From contig NZ_RWJX01000006.1 of the NCBI RefSeq assembly GCF_004123805.1, positions 1 to 64,000 on the forward strand: a stretch of 64,000 bases of DNA, read 5' to 3'. The DNA is from Cellulomonas endophytica (GTDB taxonomy: Bacteria; Actinomycetota; Actinomycetes; Actinomycetales; Cellulomonadaceae). The notes under the pieces were generated by a model that searched no databases, was not told the DNA's origin, and saw only the letters and a list, made by a program, of their open reading frames with translations. Shown here one piece after another: positions 1 to 8,814 of the stretch (position 1 is its first letter; each line of letters opens with the position of its first letter). The position numbers were made by a program, and so were the translations under genes.

Positions 1-133
1 CGGGTCGCGGGGCACGGGCCGGGACGCTAGCCCAGGCCCGGCCGCACGCGCCCGACCGCCCGGCCCGCAGGCGCCGGACGCGGCACGACGGGCCGTGCCC
101 GCCCCGCCGCCCCCGGGCCGCCCGCGGCCCGGT

Positions 134-178
134 CCTGCGTCAGAGGACCCTGCGTCAGAGGACCCTGCGTCAGAAGAC
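134..178. repeat. 15-bp tandem repeat, three copies
   Basis: Three consecutive 15-bp units (CCTGCGTCAGAGGAC, with one G-to-A change in the third) lie at the 3' end of the minus-strand acetyltransferase gene. Because 15 is a multiple of three, each unit contains a TGA in the frame of that gene (170-172, 155-157, 140-142), so the stop is effectively triplicated. Bases 1-133 before it show no gene I can support. Confidence 0.85.
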
Positions 179-1504
179 CCAGCTGCAGAGGGGCGCGACC
201 GGCCAGCCGGCGGCGAGGTCCAGGGCGCGCAGCGCGGCCGCGTCTCCCCGGACCAGCCCCGCGGCGGCGAGGGCCGTGAAGGACCGGCCGCCGAGGTAGG
301 CGGCGCCGAGCTCGCGGACGTCGAGCCGGACCGCGGCCTCGGCGTCGGTCCGCTCGAGGACCGCCGGGCGGGTGCCGTCCGCGGCACCCTCGCCCGTGGC
401 CAGCCGCCACCGGCCGGCGTTGGCGGGGAGCAAGGCGTCGGTGACCTCGAGGACGACGTCCACGGGTGCGCTCCAGCGCCGGGCCGCGAGCGCCGTGGGC
501 AGGTCGAGCAGCCGCACCCAGAGGTTGTCCGACAGGGTGCCGCGCCCCCGCGGGTCGACGAGGAGGGCGGCCAGCGGGTCGTCGAGCGCGAGGGACGGCG
601 TCCGCACGGTGGCGGTGAGGTCGAGGTCGAGCAGGAACGACCACACGCGGTGCGCGGCGGCGGCGTCGAGCGCGCCGACCTCCTTGACGCGCACGGACGC
701 CGCGGGGCCGGTCGGCTCCCACTTCTCCGTGCGGGCGAAGAGCGCGTAGCCGCGCGGCTCGCCGTCGGCCGTGGCGACGGTGAGCAGCAGCAGCGCCTCG
801 GCCCCGTGCCGCCACTCGACGGGGTCGACGAACACCCGCTGCCGCAGGACGTCGGAGTCGCGCGTCATCCAGCCCGGGCGGTGCGCCCCGGCCCGGTGCA
901 GCCGCTCGACGAGCTCGCCGTCGTGCGCCCCGTCCGCGCGGCGCAGGTGCACCCGCAGGTCCGCCGATCCCGGCACGTCCCGCAGCCGCGCCCCGCGCGT
1001 GAGGTCCCACGTGACGGAGTCGGCCGCGGAGCCGTACCCGAAGCGGCCGTAGATCGCCGGCTCGGCGGCCCACAGCGCGGAGACGGGCTCGCCGCGCTCG
1101 AGGCTGCGCTCGACGTGCGTGGCGATCATGCTCCGCAGGAGCCCGCGGCGGCGGTGGTCGGGGCGCACGCCGACCCACGTGAGGCCCGCGCACGCCACGT
1201 CGCCGCCGGGCACGGGCATGCGGAACGCGTAGGAGCCGTGCACGGCCGCGAGGCCGCCGTCCGGCCCCTCGACGCCCATGGCGCGGTCGACCGGCACGGT
1301 GAACGGCAGCTGGGCCTGCAGCTCCGGCGTCGTGGCCATCGCGAACGCCAGCGCGTCGACCGCGAGGTACTCCTCGACGCGCTCGGCCGGCACGGGCACC
1401 GTGCGGTACCCCTCCGGCAGGGCGTGCGGGCGGACGGTGGGGACGTCCTGCGAGGGCGTCCCGGTACCGGGAGCGGCGGCGGTGGAGGTGTCGGTGGCGA
1501 CCAT
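170..1504 (-). CDS. Eis-like GNAT family N-acetyltransferase
   Basis: A 444-residue protein with a GNAT fold near the N-terminus: the acetyl-CoA loop appears as the V-R-P-D-H-R-R-R-G-L-L-R stretch after a beta-strand ending in T-W-V-G. It is followed by a second acetyltransferase-like domain and a sterol-carrier-type C-terminal domain, ending in a hydrophobic S-W-V-F tail. Length and the pattern A-I-Y-G-R-F-G-Y-G fit the Eis family, which acetylates amines and in mycobacteria aminoglycosides; the C-terminal carboxylate is used for catalysis in that family. The ATG at 1504 is chosen because the open frame upstream is only shadow coding. Substrate unknown; family assignment firm, aminoglycoside activity not inferable. 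Convergence with no neighbour suggests a single-gene unit. Confidence 0.85.
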   Translation of the reverse strand: MVATDTSTAAAPGTGTPSQDVPTVRPHALPEGYRTVPVPAERVEEYLAVDALAFAMATTPELQAQLPFTVPVDRAMGVEGPDGGLAAVHGSYAFRMPVPGGDVACAGLTWVGVRPDHRRRGLLRSMIATHVERSLERGEPVSALWAAEPAIYGRFGYGSAADSVTWDLTRGARLRDVPGSADLRVHLRRADGAHDGELVERLHRAGAHRPGWMTRDSDVLRQRVFVDPVEWRHGAEALLLLTVATADGEPRGYALFARTEKWEPTGPAASVRVKEVGALDAAAAHRVWSFLLDLDLTATVRTPSLALDDPLAALLVDPRGRGTLSDNLWVRLLDLPTALAARRWSAPVDVVLEVTDALLPANAGRWRLATGEGAADGTRPAVLERTDAEAAVRLDVRELGAAYLGGRSFTALAAAGLVRGDAAALRALDLAAGWPVAPLCSWVF

Positions 1505-1597
1505 GGCGCCATCGTGCCGTCCCCACGGGGCCCCGGGCACCACCTTTCCGGCAGGGGGACCGGGGCCGGCGGGAGGCCGTGCGGCAGGATGTCGGCC

Positions 1598-2275
1598 GTG
1601 CCGATGCTGCTGCCCACGGGCGAGCCCGCCGCGACGGGGTGGAGGGTCGTCGACGAGGCCGCGCTCGTCGCCCGGGTGCTCGAGGCCGCGGGCGAGCCGG
1701 CGGGCCGGCCGCGGGTCGTCGCCGTCGACGGGCGGGGCGGCGCCGGCAAGTCGACCCTCGCCCGGCGGCTGGCCGCGGCGGTCCCGAGCACGGCGGTCGT
1801 GCACACGGACGACCTCGCCTGGCACGAGGCGTTCTTCGGCTGGGGCCACCTGCTCCAGGGGCTGCTCGAGGCCGTCCACCGGGACGGCGCCGGGCGGCTG
1901 CGGCCTCCGGCGTGGGAGCGGCGGGGGCGGCCGGGTGCCGTCGAGGTGCCCGCGGGCACGTCGCTCGTCGTCGTCGAGGGCACGGGCGCCAGCCACCGGG
2001 AGCACGCCCACCTGCTCGACGCCACGGTGTGGGTGCAGTCCGACGCGGCGGAGGCCGAGCGGCGCGCGATCGACCGCGACGTGGCGCAGGGCGTCAACGG
2101 CGACCGTGCCGCCGCGGTCGCCTTCTGGGACGAGTGGATGGCGCACGAGCTGCCGTTCTTCGCCGCGCAGCGCCCCTGGGAGCGGGCCGCGCTCGTCGTC
2201 GCCGGGACCGCGCCGGGGCCGCTGCCCGAGGGCGCCATCGCCGTCGTCGCCGGGCCCCTGCCCGCCGCGGCCTGA
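1598..2275 (+). CDS. P-loop nucleoside/uridine kinase-like protein
   Basis: A 225-residue P-loop NTPase. The Walker A motif G-R-G-G-A-G-K-S-T lies about 45 residues in, followed by an H-T-D-D-L-A-W-H motif in the place where uridine kinase-like enzymes bind the phosphate acceptor, and a V-V-V-E-G-T-G stretch that serves as Walker B. This is the usual actinobacterial 'uridine kinase family' architecture without a dedicated substrate motif, so the nucleoside is not known. Start: GTG at 1598 sits 7 nt after a CAGGAT -10 hexamer (1585-1590), the leaderless spacing seen elsewhere in the window; ATG at 1589 or 1604 is possible. It is divergent from the Eis-like gene and convergent with the next operon. 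Confidence 0.8.
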   Translation: MPMLLPTGEPAATGWRVVDEAALVARVLEAAGEPAGRPRVVAVDGRGGAGKSTLARRLAAAVPSTAVVHTDDLAWHEAFFGWGHLLQGLLEAVHRDGAGRLRPPAWERRGRPGAVEVPAGTSLVVVEGTGASHREHAHLLDATVWVQSDAAEAERRAIDRDVAQGVNGDRAAAVAFWDEWMAHELPFFAAQRPWERAALVVAGTAPGPLPEGAIAVVAGPLPAAA

Positions 2276-2330
2276 ACCGCCGCACGGGCCGTGGCCCGGG
2301 CCTCCCGCCCTGCCGCACCAGCACCCGGGC

Positions 2331-2960
2331 TCACCCGGCCGCGTCGGCCGTCCGGCGGACGGGCTGGCGCAGGATCGTGCGCAGCCGCTCCGGCGCCGTG
2401 CGCCGCGGGTCTCCGAGGTAGACCTCGTGGTGCCGGCCCGTCGGCACGAGCCCGTGCTCCGGCAGGAACCGCCCGTGCAGGTCCGCGAGCACGGGGCCCT
2501 CGTCGTCGTACGGGCCGACGTGCAGGGTCTGCACGCACAGCCCCTCGTCGAGCCCCAGCACGTGCAGCCGGTCGAGGGGCAGGACGGGCGAGCGCGCCGC
2601 GACGGCCGCCCGCGCCGCCGCCACGTGCTCGTCGCCCAGCCCGTCCGGGACGAGGACCAGGAGCGTCCACGACCACGCGCCCTTGTCCCGCCGGTCCGTG
2701 AAGGACACCGGGTCGTCCGCCCACCAGAGCCCCTCGAGCGGCGGCACGACGTAGTCCGCGCCGAGCGCCTCCCGGCTCACCGCCCGCAGCGCGTACGCCA
2801 CGGGGTAGAGCAGGGCGACCGCCTCCGCGTACGCCGGGACGGTGTCCGGGTCGCCCCGCCCGTCGACGGCGAGGTAGCGCGCCGGGGGCACCTCGAGCAC
2901 GCGCGGCTCACCGCGCCGGGCGGCGTACCGGTCGAGCGTCCGCCGCAGGTCCGTCCTCAC
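2331..2960 (-). CDS. GyrI-like small-molecule-binding domain protein
   Basis: A 209-residue stand-alone GyrI-like protein. It shows the family's two repeats: an N-terminal part with V-P-P-A-R-Y-L-A-V-D-G-R-G-D-P and a C-terminal part with L-C-V-Q-T-L-H-V-G-P-Y-D-D-E-G-P, ending in H-E-V-Y-L-G-D-P-R-R. Proteins of this type bind hydrophobic or cationic small molecules and some hydrolyse cyclopropanoids; no DNA-binding domain is present. The GTG start at 2960 overlaps the stop of the upstream cupin gene (GTGA overlap), so it is the third gene of a hydrolase-cupin-GyrI operon and is probably translationally coupled. Function within the operon (ligand binding or detoxification) is an inference. 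Confidence 0.85.
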   Translation of the reverse strand: MRTDLRRTLDRYAARRGEPRVLEVPPARYLAVDGRGDPDTVPAYAEAVALLYPVAYALRAVSREALGADYVVPPLEGLWWADDPVSFTDRRDKGAWSWTLLVLVPDGLGDEHVAAARAAVAARSPVLPLDRLHVLGLDEGLCVQTLHVGPYDDEGPVLADLHGRFLPEHGLVPTGRHHEVYLGDPRRTAPERLRTILRQPVRRTADAAG

Positions 2961-3334
2961 CTCGCCCGGCCGCGCTCGTCGGTCCGGTCCTCCTGCACGA
3001 ACACCGGCGAGGCATGGATGCACACCATGCGCAGGCGCCCGGACCCCGTGTTCGTGAAGGCGTGCCAGGTGCCGGGCTGCACGACCGCCGTGTCCCCGGC
3101 CTCCGCCACGACGACGACGTCGCCCCGGGTGATCGTCGCCCGGCCCTCGAGGACGGTCCACGTCTCGGTGTAGGGGTGCCGGTGGAGGCCGGGCCCCTGC
3201 CCCGGGTCGTCGTCGACGAGGTAGAAGCTGACGCCCGACCCGTGCGCCGCCCCCTCGAACCGCAGCGTCCGGCTGCCCGGCGCACGCAGGGTCTCCGCCC
3301 GGACGACGGCGGCGGCGTCGTCGCCCTCAGGCAT
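2957..3334 (-). CDS. small cupin-domain protein
   Basis: A 125-residue single-domain cupin. Motif 1 is visible as G-L-H-R-H-P-Y-T-E-T-W-T-V-L-E-G with the two histidines and glutamate that bind a divalent metal, and motif 2 as A-V-V-Q-P-G-T-W-H-A-F-T-N-T-G with the third histidine. This is a metal-binding beta-barrel; a specific enzymatic reaction cannot be assigned. Its ATG (3334) overlaps the 3' end of the upstream hydrolase gene by 8 bases, and its stop overlaps the GTG of the GyrI gene, so the three genes are packed as one operon. Confidence 0.85.
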   Translation of the reverse strand: MPEGDDAAAVVRAETLRAPGSRTLRFEGAAHGSGVSFYLVDDDPGQGPGLHRHPYTETWTVLEGRATITRGDVVVVAEAGDTAVVQPGTWHAFTNTGSGRLRMVCIHASPVFVQEDRTDERGRAR

Positions 3335-4229
3335 CGCCGGCCAGGACCGCGCGCAACGCACGGGCGAACTCCACCGGCCGGCCGGTCTGCCCGTACTCGC
3401 CGCCGAGGAAGCCCGCGTGCCCGCCGGGGAGGACGACGGGCGGCCGGCCGAGCGCCGCCGCGAGCGCGTGCCCGCCACGCCCGGCCATCTCGCCGTCGTC
3501 GGGGCCGCCGGACTCCTCGCCCACGGCGACGACGACCCGCGTGCGCGCGGCGCGCAGGGCCTCGAGGTCGGGCGTCCACCCCACGCCGCCGCCGCGCATG
3601 TTGGCCATGAGCGGGTCGTCGCGCGTGCCGTCGTCCGTGGTCGGCAGGCCGAAGGCCGCCGGGTCCGGGGCGGGCCGCGCGCGGAAGTCCGCGTCGACCG
3701 GACCGCGGTGGGACACGAGGGCGATGAACCGCGCCATCGCGGGCCCGGACCCGCCGGCGTCGTAGGCCGCCAGGATGTCCTCCGTGGCGGCCCGCACGCC
3801 GTCGGCGTCGGGGAGGAGAGCGGCCAGCGGCGGCTCGTGCGCGACGAGGAGCCGCACGTCGTCGGGGTGGGCGGCGACGAGCGCGAGGCCGTTCGTCGCC
3901 CCGCCGGACGAGCCGAACAGGTCGACGGGACCGTCCCCCAGCGCCTCGACCACGGCGTGCAGGTCCTCGGCGTGCTGCTCGACGGTGACCGCGGCGGACG
4001 GGTCGTCGCGCTCGCTGCGGCCGGTGTTCCGCGGGTCGACGAGGACGACGAGGCGGTCGGGGAAGTGCGAGGCGAGCGTGCCGAAGCCCGTGCTGTCCAT
4101 CGGGGAGCCGACGAGGAGCAGGGGCGGGACGCCGGGGGTGATGGCGGCGGCGTCGCCGAGGCGGTACGTGGCGATGCGGGCGCCGCGCGCGGGGACGAGG
4201 ACCGGCTCGGCGGCGGTGGTGGTGGTCAT
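3327..4229 (-). CDS. alpha/beta-hydrolase fold protein
   Basis: A 300-residue alpha/beta hydrolase. The oxyanion region V-G-S-P-M-D-S-T-G-F, the V-D-P-R-N-T-G-R-S loop and the nucleophile elbow G-S-S-G-G-A-T-N-G are clear, the central serine being the catalytic nucleophile; the catalytic histidine is probably in G-G-H-A-G-F near the C-terminus. Substrate is unknown. It is the first gene of a compact operon with a cupin and a GyrI-like protein, which suggests processing of a small organic molecule, but nothing in the sequence names it. Start ATG at 4229; divergent from the SRPBCC gene. Confidence 0.88.
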   Translation of the reverse strand: MTTTTAAEPVLVPARGARIATYRLGDAAAITPGVPPLLLVGSPMDSTGFGTLASHFPDRLVVLVDPRNTGRSERDDPSAAVTVEQHAEDLHAVVEALGDGPVDLFGSSGGATNGLALVAAHPDDVRLLVAHEPPLAALLPDADGVRAATEDILAAYDAGGSGPAMARFIALVSHRGPVDADFRARPAPDPAAFGLPTTDDGTRDDPLMANMRGGGVGWTPDLEALRAARTRVVVAVGEESGGPDDGEMAGRGGHALAAALGRPPVVLPGGHAGFLGGEYGQTGRPVEFARALRAVLAGDA

Positions 4230-4348
4230 GCGCGGGTAGACCGCCGGCCGTCCGACGACTCATCGGGCGCCCGCCCGACGGGGCGGGAGGGCCCGGCGGT
4301 CCGTCCGTCGGCCTCGTCCCCCAGCGGCCCCGGTGGCAGGCTGCGGGG

Positions 4349-4771
4349 ATGGTCCACGAGTCCCGGCACGTCGCCGTCCACGTCGCCCGCCCGCTCGACG
4401 AGGTGTGCGCCTTCGTCGCCGACCCCGCGCACCTGCCGTCGTGGGCACCGGGCCTCGGCACCTCGGTCGAGCACCGGGACGGGGAGTGGTTCGTCGCGAC
4501 GCCGCAGGGGGAGGCGCGCGTGACGTTCGCGCCGCCCAACCCCTTCGGCGTCCTCGACCACGACGTGGTCACGCCCTCGGGGGAGACCGTGCACGTGCCG
4601 CTGCGCGCGCTGCCCGACGAGGACGGGTGCGAGGTGGTGCTCACCGTCCGGCGCGCGCCCGGCATGTCCGACCAGGAGTTCGAGCGCGACGTCGCGCTCG
4701 TCACCGCCGACCTCGCCCTCCTGCGCACGGTGCTCGAGGGGTCGTCGCCGGACGAGACCCCGTCCGGCTGA
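4349..4771 (+). CDS. SRPBCC (START/Bet v1-like) family protein
   Basis: A 140-residue protein with the helix-grip pattern of small actinobacterial SRPBCC proteins: an opening strand H-V-A-V-H-V-A-R-P, then D-E-V-C-A-F-V-A-D-P-A-H-L-P-S-W-A-P-G-L, the hallmark 'F-x-x-D-P-x-x-x-P-x-W' start of the ligand cavity. These proteins bind hydrophobic ligands; the ligand is unknown. The ATG is preceded by CAGGCT (4337-4342) and exactly 6 nt, so the transcript is probably leaderless. It stands alone between the hydrolase operon and the M23 peptidase. Confidence 0.82.
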   Translation: MVHESRHVAVHVARPLDEVCAFVADPAHLPSWAPGLGTSVEHRDGEWFVATPQGEARVTFAPPNPFGVLDHDVVTPSGETVHVPLRALPDEDGCEVVLTVRRAPGMSDQEFERDVALVTADLALLRTVLEGSSPDETPSG

Positions 4772-4796
4772 GGGGTCGCGGGTTTACCGTGCCGGG

Positions 4797-5495
4797 ATGG
4801 TCGTGCTCGCGCTGCCGTTCGCGGGACGGTGGCGGGTCGAGAACAGCCCCGCCCGCCGCGTCCCGAGCCACGGCACCGACCTCATGGGGCAGCGGTACGC
4901 GATCGACTTCGTCGGGGTCGACGCGCGCGGCCGCTCCTCGCCCGTCCGCGACCTGCGCACCGTCCTGGGCACGGAGCCGCCGGAGCGGTTCGTCGGGTTC
5001 GGGCGCCCCGTCCTCGCGCCCGGCGACGGGGTCGTCGTCGTCGCGCACGACGGCGAGGCGGACTACGCGGCGCGCCGCTCGCCGCTGACGCTGCTGCCGT
5101 ACGCCCTCGGGCAGCCGGGGCGGCTGCGGGCGGGGACCGGCGCGGTGGCCGGCAACCACGTCGTCCTGGCGCTCGCGGACGGGGGCCCCTTCGTGGCGCT
5201 GGTGCACCTGCGGGCGGGGTCGCTCCGCGTGGCCGTCGGGGACCGCGTGGTGACGGGGACGGCCCTGGGCGCCTGCGGCAGCTCGGGGAACTCGACGCAG
5301 CCGCACGTGCACGTGCAGGTCATGGACGACCTCGACCTGGCCCGGGCCCGGGGCGTCCCGTCGGTGTTCGCCGGGTTCCGGGAGTGGCCGCGGCACGGCG
5401 GGGGAGCGGTCGTCCGCGACGTCGGAGTCCCGGCGGAGGGCGCGGTGGTCGAGGCCCTCGGGACCGGCCCCGGGGCGGCGTGGCAGGAGAGGTGA
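4797..5495 (+). CDS. M23-family (LytM-like) metallopeptidase
   Basis: A 232-residue M23 peptidase domain. Zinc ligands are visible as S-H-G-T-D near residue 30 and H-V-H near residue 170 (Q-P-H-V-H-V-Q), with G-N-H-V in between; this is the LytM glycyl-glycine/peptidoglycan endopeptidase layout. No signal peptide or membrane segment can be seen at the N-terminus (M-V-V-L-A-L-P-F-A-G), which is unusual for a cell-wall enzyme, so it may act inside the cell or on non-wall peptides. A TACCGT hexamer (4785-4790) followed by 6 nt precedes the ATG, indicating a leaderless transcript. It abuts the convergent alkyltransferase-like gene. Confidence 0.85.
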   Translation: MVVLALPFAGRWRVENSPARRVPSHGTDLMGQRYAIDFVGVDARGRSSPVRDLRTVLGTEPPERFVGFGRPVLAPGDGVVVVAHDGEADYAARRSPLTLLPYALGQPGRLRAGTGAVAGNHVVLALADGGPFVALVHLRAGSLRVAVGDRVVTGTALGACGSSGNSTQPHVHVQVMDDLDLARARGVPSVFAGFREWPRHGGGAVVRDVGVPAEGAVVEALGTGPGAAWQER

Positions 5496-5879
5496 TCAGC
5501 CGTCGTGCGGGTCGTCCCCGGCCGACCCCCTCGTGGGGTCCGCGCCGGTCGGCGGCGGCGGGAACCACCCGGCGGTGCGCAGGGCCACGCGGGTGCCGTC
5601 GGCGACGAGCGGCGTGGCCTCCTCGCGCAGGTGCCCCAGCGCGCGGGACGCGTGCCGCGCGGGCGGGCGGCCCGAGGCGTCGACGACGCGCCACCACGCG
5701 ACCCCGGAGCCGGCACGGGCGAGCACCTGCCCGGCCTGGCGGGGCCCGCCGCGGCGGGTGGACCCGGCCGCCTCCAGCCGCTCCGCCGCCGCCTCCGCCA
5801 CCGCGCCGTAGGACATCGCGCGCCCCGACGGGATGCCGGCGACGACGTCGAGCACGGCCTCGAGGTACTCCTCGTCCAC
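5496..5879 (-). CDS. MGMT-family alkyltransferase-like (ATL) protein
   Basis: A 127-residue protein with the MGMT DNA-binding domain: I-P-S-G-R-A-M-S-Y-G-A-V-A near the start and G-x-A-W-W-R-V-V-D-A-S-G where active methyltransferases have P-C-H-R-V. The acceptor cysteine is replaced by tryptophan, as in ATL proteins, which bind O6-alkylguanine and hand it to nucleotide excision repair instead of repairing it directly. The GTG at 5879 lies 7 nt after a TAGGGT -10 element, so it is probably leaderless. A longer frame reaches 5924 but that would put the start upstream of the promoter. Stop is adjacent to the end of the M23 gene. Confidence 0.85.
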   Translation of the reverse strand: MDEEYLEAVLDVVAGIPSGRAMSYGAVAEAAAERLEAAGSTRRGGPRQAGQVLARAGSGVAWWRVVDASGRPPARHASRALGHLREEATPLVADGTRVALRTAGWFPPPPTGADPTRGSAGDDPHDG

Positions 5880-5992
5880 GGCCGCGACCCTAGCGCCGCC
5901 GCGACGGCCGACCCTCCGCCGCACCGGTGGTGGGGCGGCCCGCTACGGTGGCGGCCGGCGCGGCGAGGGCGGGCGCCGGAAGGGGCGTCGAC

Positions 5993-7108
5993 ATGGACGG
6001 ACGGCAGGCAGGACCCGCGCTGGGGTACCACACGGGCTACTGGTCCGCGGGGCCGCCGCCCGGCGTCGCCGAGGCCGTCGCGGGCGCGGACGCGCTGGGG
6101 CTCGACTCCGTCTGGACCGCCGAGGCGTACGGGTCGGACGCCTTCACGCCCCTGGCGTGGTGGGGCGCCGCCACGTCCCGGGTGCGGCTCGGCACGGCGG
6201 TCGCGCAGCTCGACGCGCGCACCCCGACCGCCACCGCGATGGCGGCGATGACGCTGGACCACCTCTCCGGGGGGCGCGCGGTCCTCGGGCTGGGGGCCTC
6301 CGGCGTGCAGGTCGTCGAGGGCTGGTACGGCCGCCCCTACGCCAGGCCGCTGGCGCGGACCCGGGAGTTCGTCGCCGTGGTGCGGCAGGTGCTGCGGCGG
6401 GAGGCCCCGGTGCAGGCGGCCGGCGACTTCTACCGCCTGCCCCTGCCCGAGCCCGAGGGCAGCGGGCTCGGCCGCGCGCTGCGGCCCACGCTGCACCCCC
6501 TGCGGGCCGACCTGCCCGTGCTGCTGGCGGCGCAGGGCCCGCGCAACGTCGCGCTCGCGGCGGAGATCGCCGACGGGTGGCTGCCGCTGTTCGTCACGCC
6601 GTCGTCCGACGCGGCCGTCCGCGAGCAGCTCGCCGACGGCTTCGCACGGCGGGACCCGCGCCTGCCGCCGCCCGAGGCGTTCGAGGTCGTCGCGACGCTG
6701 CCCGTGGCGCTGGGCCCGGACGTGGAGCGGGCCGCGGACCGGGTCCGGCCCTCTGTCGCGCTCTACGCCGGCGGGATGGGGGCCCCGGGCGCCAACCACC
6801 ACCGGGCGGCCCTGGACCGGCTGGGGTACGCCGACGCCCTCGACGAGGTCGAGGCCCGCTTCCGCGCCGGTGACCGCGCCGGGGCCGCCGCCGCCGTCCC
6901 GACGGAGCTCGTCCGGGAGGTGGCGCTCGTCGGGACCGCCGCGGACCTCACGGAGCAGGCACGCCGGTGGCGGGGGTCCGTCGCGACGACGCTCGCGCTG
7001 CAGACGGACCCGGGGGACCTGCCGGACGTCGTCGCGGCCCTGCGTCGCGCGGGTTTGGGCGCCGCGGGCCCGGGCGCCGCCGGCCCGGGTGCCGGGCCTC
7101 AGATGTAG
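5993..7108 (+). CDS. LLM-class flavin/F420-dependent oxidoreductase
   Basis: A 371-residue TIM-barrel oxidoreductase of the bacterial luciferase-like superfamily. Typical segments are [26 protein letters not shown] and [11 protein letters not shown]. In actinobacteria such proteins usually bind F420; the substrate is unknown. The ATG at 5993 has a GGAAGGGG Shine-Dalgarno sequence and a TACGGT -10 about 44 nt upstream, so unlike many neighbours it has a leader. The 3' end overlaps the convergent cysE gene by 10 bp. The C-terminus is a repetitive G-A-A-G-P tail. Confidence 0.85.
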   Translation: MDGRQAGPALGYHTGYWSAGPPPGVAEAVAGADALGLDSVWTAEAYGSDAFTPLAWWGAATSRVRLGTAVAQLDARTPTATAMAAMTLDHLSGGRAVLGLGASGVQVVEGWYGRPYARPLARTREFVAVVRQVLRREAPVQAAGDFYRLPLPEPEGSGLGRALRPTLHPLRADLPVLLAAQGPRNVALAAEIADGWLPLFVTPSSDAAVREQLADGFARRDPRLPPPEAFEVVATLPVALGPDVERAADRVRPSVALYAGGMGAPGANHHRAALDRLGYADALDEVEARFRAGDRAGAAAAVPTELVREVALVGTAADLTEQARRWRGSVATTLALQTDPGDLPDVVAALRRAGLGAAGPGAAGPGAGPQM

Positions 7109-7680
7109 ATCGCCGGGTCGTCCACGTCGGCGAGCAGCGGGGTCACGGGGCGGCGTCGGATCGTCGCGGGCACGCCGACCGCGGTGCTGCCGGCCGGCAC
7201 GTCACGGATGACGACGGCGTTCGCGCCGATGCGGGCGTCGTCGCCGACGGTCACCGGGCCGAGGACCTTGGCGCCGGAGCCGACGACGACGCGGTCGCCG
7301 ACGGTCGGGTGCCGCTTGCCGTGGCGCATCGACGTGCCGCCGAGCGTGGCGCCGTGGAAGAGGACCACGTCGTCGCCGACCTCGGCCGTCTCGCCGATCA
7401 CCACCCCCATGCCGTGGTCGATGAAGAGGCGGCGGCCCAGCACGGCGCCGGGGTGGATCTCGATGCCCGTGGTGGCGCGCGCGGCCTGGGACAGCAGGCG
7501 GGCGGCCAGCTGCAGGCCGGGGCGGTGCCACAGCCGGTGCGCGGCCCGGTACGCCCACACGGCGTGCACGCCCGGGTAGCCGAGGGCGACCTCGAGGAGG
7601 CTGCGTGCGGCCGGGTCGTGGTCGCGCGCGGCCTGCAGGTCCTCCCGCAGCGTCGCGCGGAAGGGCAGGTGGTGGGACAT
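7099..7680 (-). CDS. cysE: serine O-acetyltransferase
   Basis: A 193-residue enzyme that acetylates L-serine with acetyl-CoA to give O-acetylserine, the carbon skeleton for cysteine. The left-handed beta-helix is clear from [19 protein letters not shown] onward, with the catalytic D-H pair and the [12 protein letters not shown] loop. It is the short EpsC-type form lacking the long N-terminal domain of enterobacterial CysE. It lies downstream of cysK on the same strand, 96 nt after the cysK stop, with a strong hairpin between them that may lower its expression. It shares its last 10 bp with the convergent LLM gene. Confidence 0.95.
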   Translation of the reverse strand: MSHHLPFRATLREDLQAARDHDPAARSLLEVALGYPGVHAVWAYRAAHRLWHRPGLQLAARLLSQAARATTGIEIHPGAVLGRRLFIDHGMGVVIGETAEVGDDVVLFHGATLGGTSMRHGKRHPTVGDRVVVGSGAKVLGPVTVGDDARIGANAVVIRDVPAGSTAVGVPATIRRRPVTPLLADVDDPAIYI

Positions 7681-7714
7681 GCAGGGGGCCTCGGATCGGG
7701 AGGGGCGGACGCCG

Positions 7715-7745
7715 GTCCGGCCCCGGCGCGGTGCCGGGGCCGGAC
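7715..7745 (-). terminator. 13-bp perfect hairpin between cysK and cysE
   Basis: A perfect inverted repeat (GTCCGGCCCCGGC, 5-nt loop, GCCGGGGCCGGAC) in the cysK-cysE gap. There is no U-tract, so it may be an intrinsic-like actinobacterial terminator, a partial terminator or an mRNA stabiliser for the cysK transcript. Confidence 0.6.
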
Positions 7746-7776
7746 GGGCGGTGGTGCGCGGGACGGGGGCGGCCCG

Positions 7777-8712
7777 TCAGTCCATGAGGTCCTGGTAGAG
7801 GATCGTGGACAGGTAGCGCTCCCCGAAGGACGGGACGATGACGACGATCGTCTTGCCGGCGTTCTCGGGACGCTGCGCGAGCAGGGTCGCGGCGTGCAGC
7901 GCGGAGCCCGACGAGATGCCGACGAGCAGGCCCTCCTCGGCGGCGGCGCGGCGGGCGACCTTCACCGAGGTCTCGGCGTCGACGTCGATGATCTCGTCGT
8001 AGACCTCGCGGTCGAGGATCTCGGGGACGAAGTTGGCGCCGATGCCCTGGATCTTGTGCGGGCCGGGGGCGCCGCCGTTGAGGATCGGCGACTCGGCCGG
8101 CTCGACGCCCACGACCTGCACGCCCGGCTTGCGCTCCTTGAGCACCTGGCCGACGCCGGTGATGGTGCCGCCCGTGCCGATGCCCGCGACGAAGATGTCG
8201 ACGGCGCCGTCGGTGTCGGTCCAGATCTCCTCGGCCGTCGTGCGGCGGTGGACGGCCGGGTTGGCCTCGTTGGCGAACTGGCGGGCCAGGACGGCGCCCG
8301 GGCGCTCGGCGGCGATCGCCTCGGCCTGGTTCACCGCGCCGCGCATGCCCTCGGACCCGGGCGTGAGGACGAGCTCGGCGCCGAAGGCCCGCAGCAGCGC
8401 CCGGCGCTCCTTCGACATGGTCTCCGGCATCGCGAGGACCACCTTGTAGCCGCGCGCCGCGCCGACCCAGGCGAGGGCGATGCCCGTGTTGCCCGAGGTC
8501 GCCTCGACGATCGTGCCGCCGGCCGTCAGCTGCCCGGAGGCCTCCGCCGCGTCGATGATGGAGACGCCGATGCGGTCCTTGACCGAGTTGGCGGGGTTGT
8601 AGAACTCGAGCTTCGCCAGGACGGTCGCCGGCGCGCCGTCCGTGATGCGGTTGAGCCGCACGAGCGGGGTGTTGCCGATGAGCTGGGTCGCGTCGTCGTA
8701 GATGCGGGCCAT
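7777..8712 (-). CDS. cysK: cysteine synthase (O-acetylserine sulfhydrylase)
   Basis: A 311-residue PLP enzyme that converts O-acetylserine and sulfide to cysteine. The PLP lysine is K45 in N-S-V-K-D-R-I-G; the substrate loop T-S-G-N-T-G, the G-T-G-G-T glycine loop that binds the PLP phosphate, and the family's conserved S-x-G-E-R-Y-L-S-T end are present. Full family length. The ATG has a good Shine-Dalgarno sequence (AGGAGGACAG). Upstream lies a leader of roughly 290 nt encoding a short Cys-containing peptide and alternative stem-loops, so I infer cysteine-responsive attenuation. cysE follows on the same strand. Confidence 0.96.
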   Translation of the reverse strand: MARIYDDATQLIGNTPLVRLNRITDGAPATVLAKLEFYNPANSVKDRIGVSIIDAAEASGQLTAGGTIVEATSGNTGIALAWVGAARGYKVVLAMPETMSKERRALLRAFGAELVLTPGSEGMRGAVNQAEAIAAERPGAVLARQFANEANPAVHRRTTAEEIWTDTDGAVDIFVAGIGTGGTITGVGQVLKERKPGVQVVGVEPAESPILNGGAPGPHKIQGIGANFVPEILDREVYDEIIDVDAETSVKVARRAAAEEGLLVGISSGSALHAATLLAQRPENAGKTIVVIVPSFGERYLSTILYQDLMD

Positions 8713-8814
8713 GGCGTCTCTGTCCTCCTGGGACCGGTCGGGGCGGTGGTCGTCGTGGACGGCCGGCCCGGGACGTGGGTCCGGGAGGGGTGCGACGGGG
8801 CCGTCCGCGGGGCG

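Noticed and set aside
1-3173. Very long overlapping open frames on both strands in the first 3 kb
   Set aside because: They are shadows caused by third-position GC bias; the accepted genes carry recognisable domains and fill the same region.
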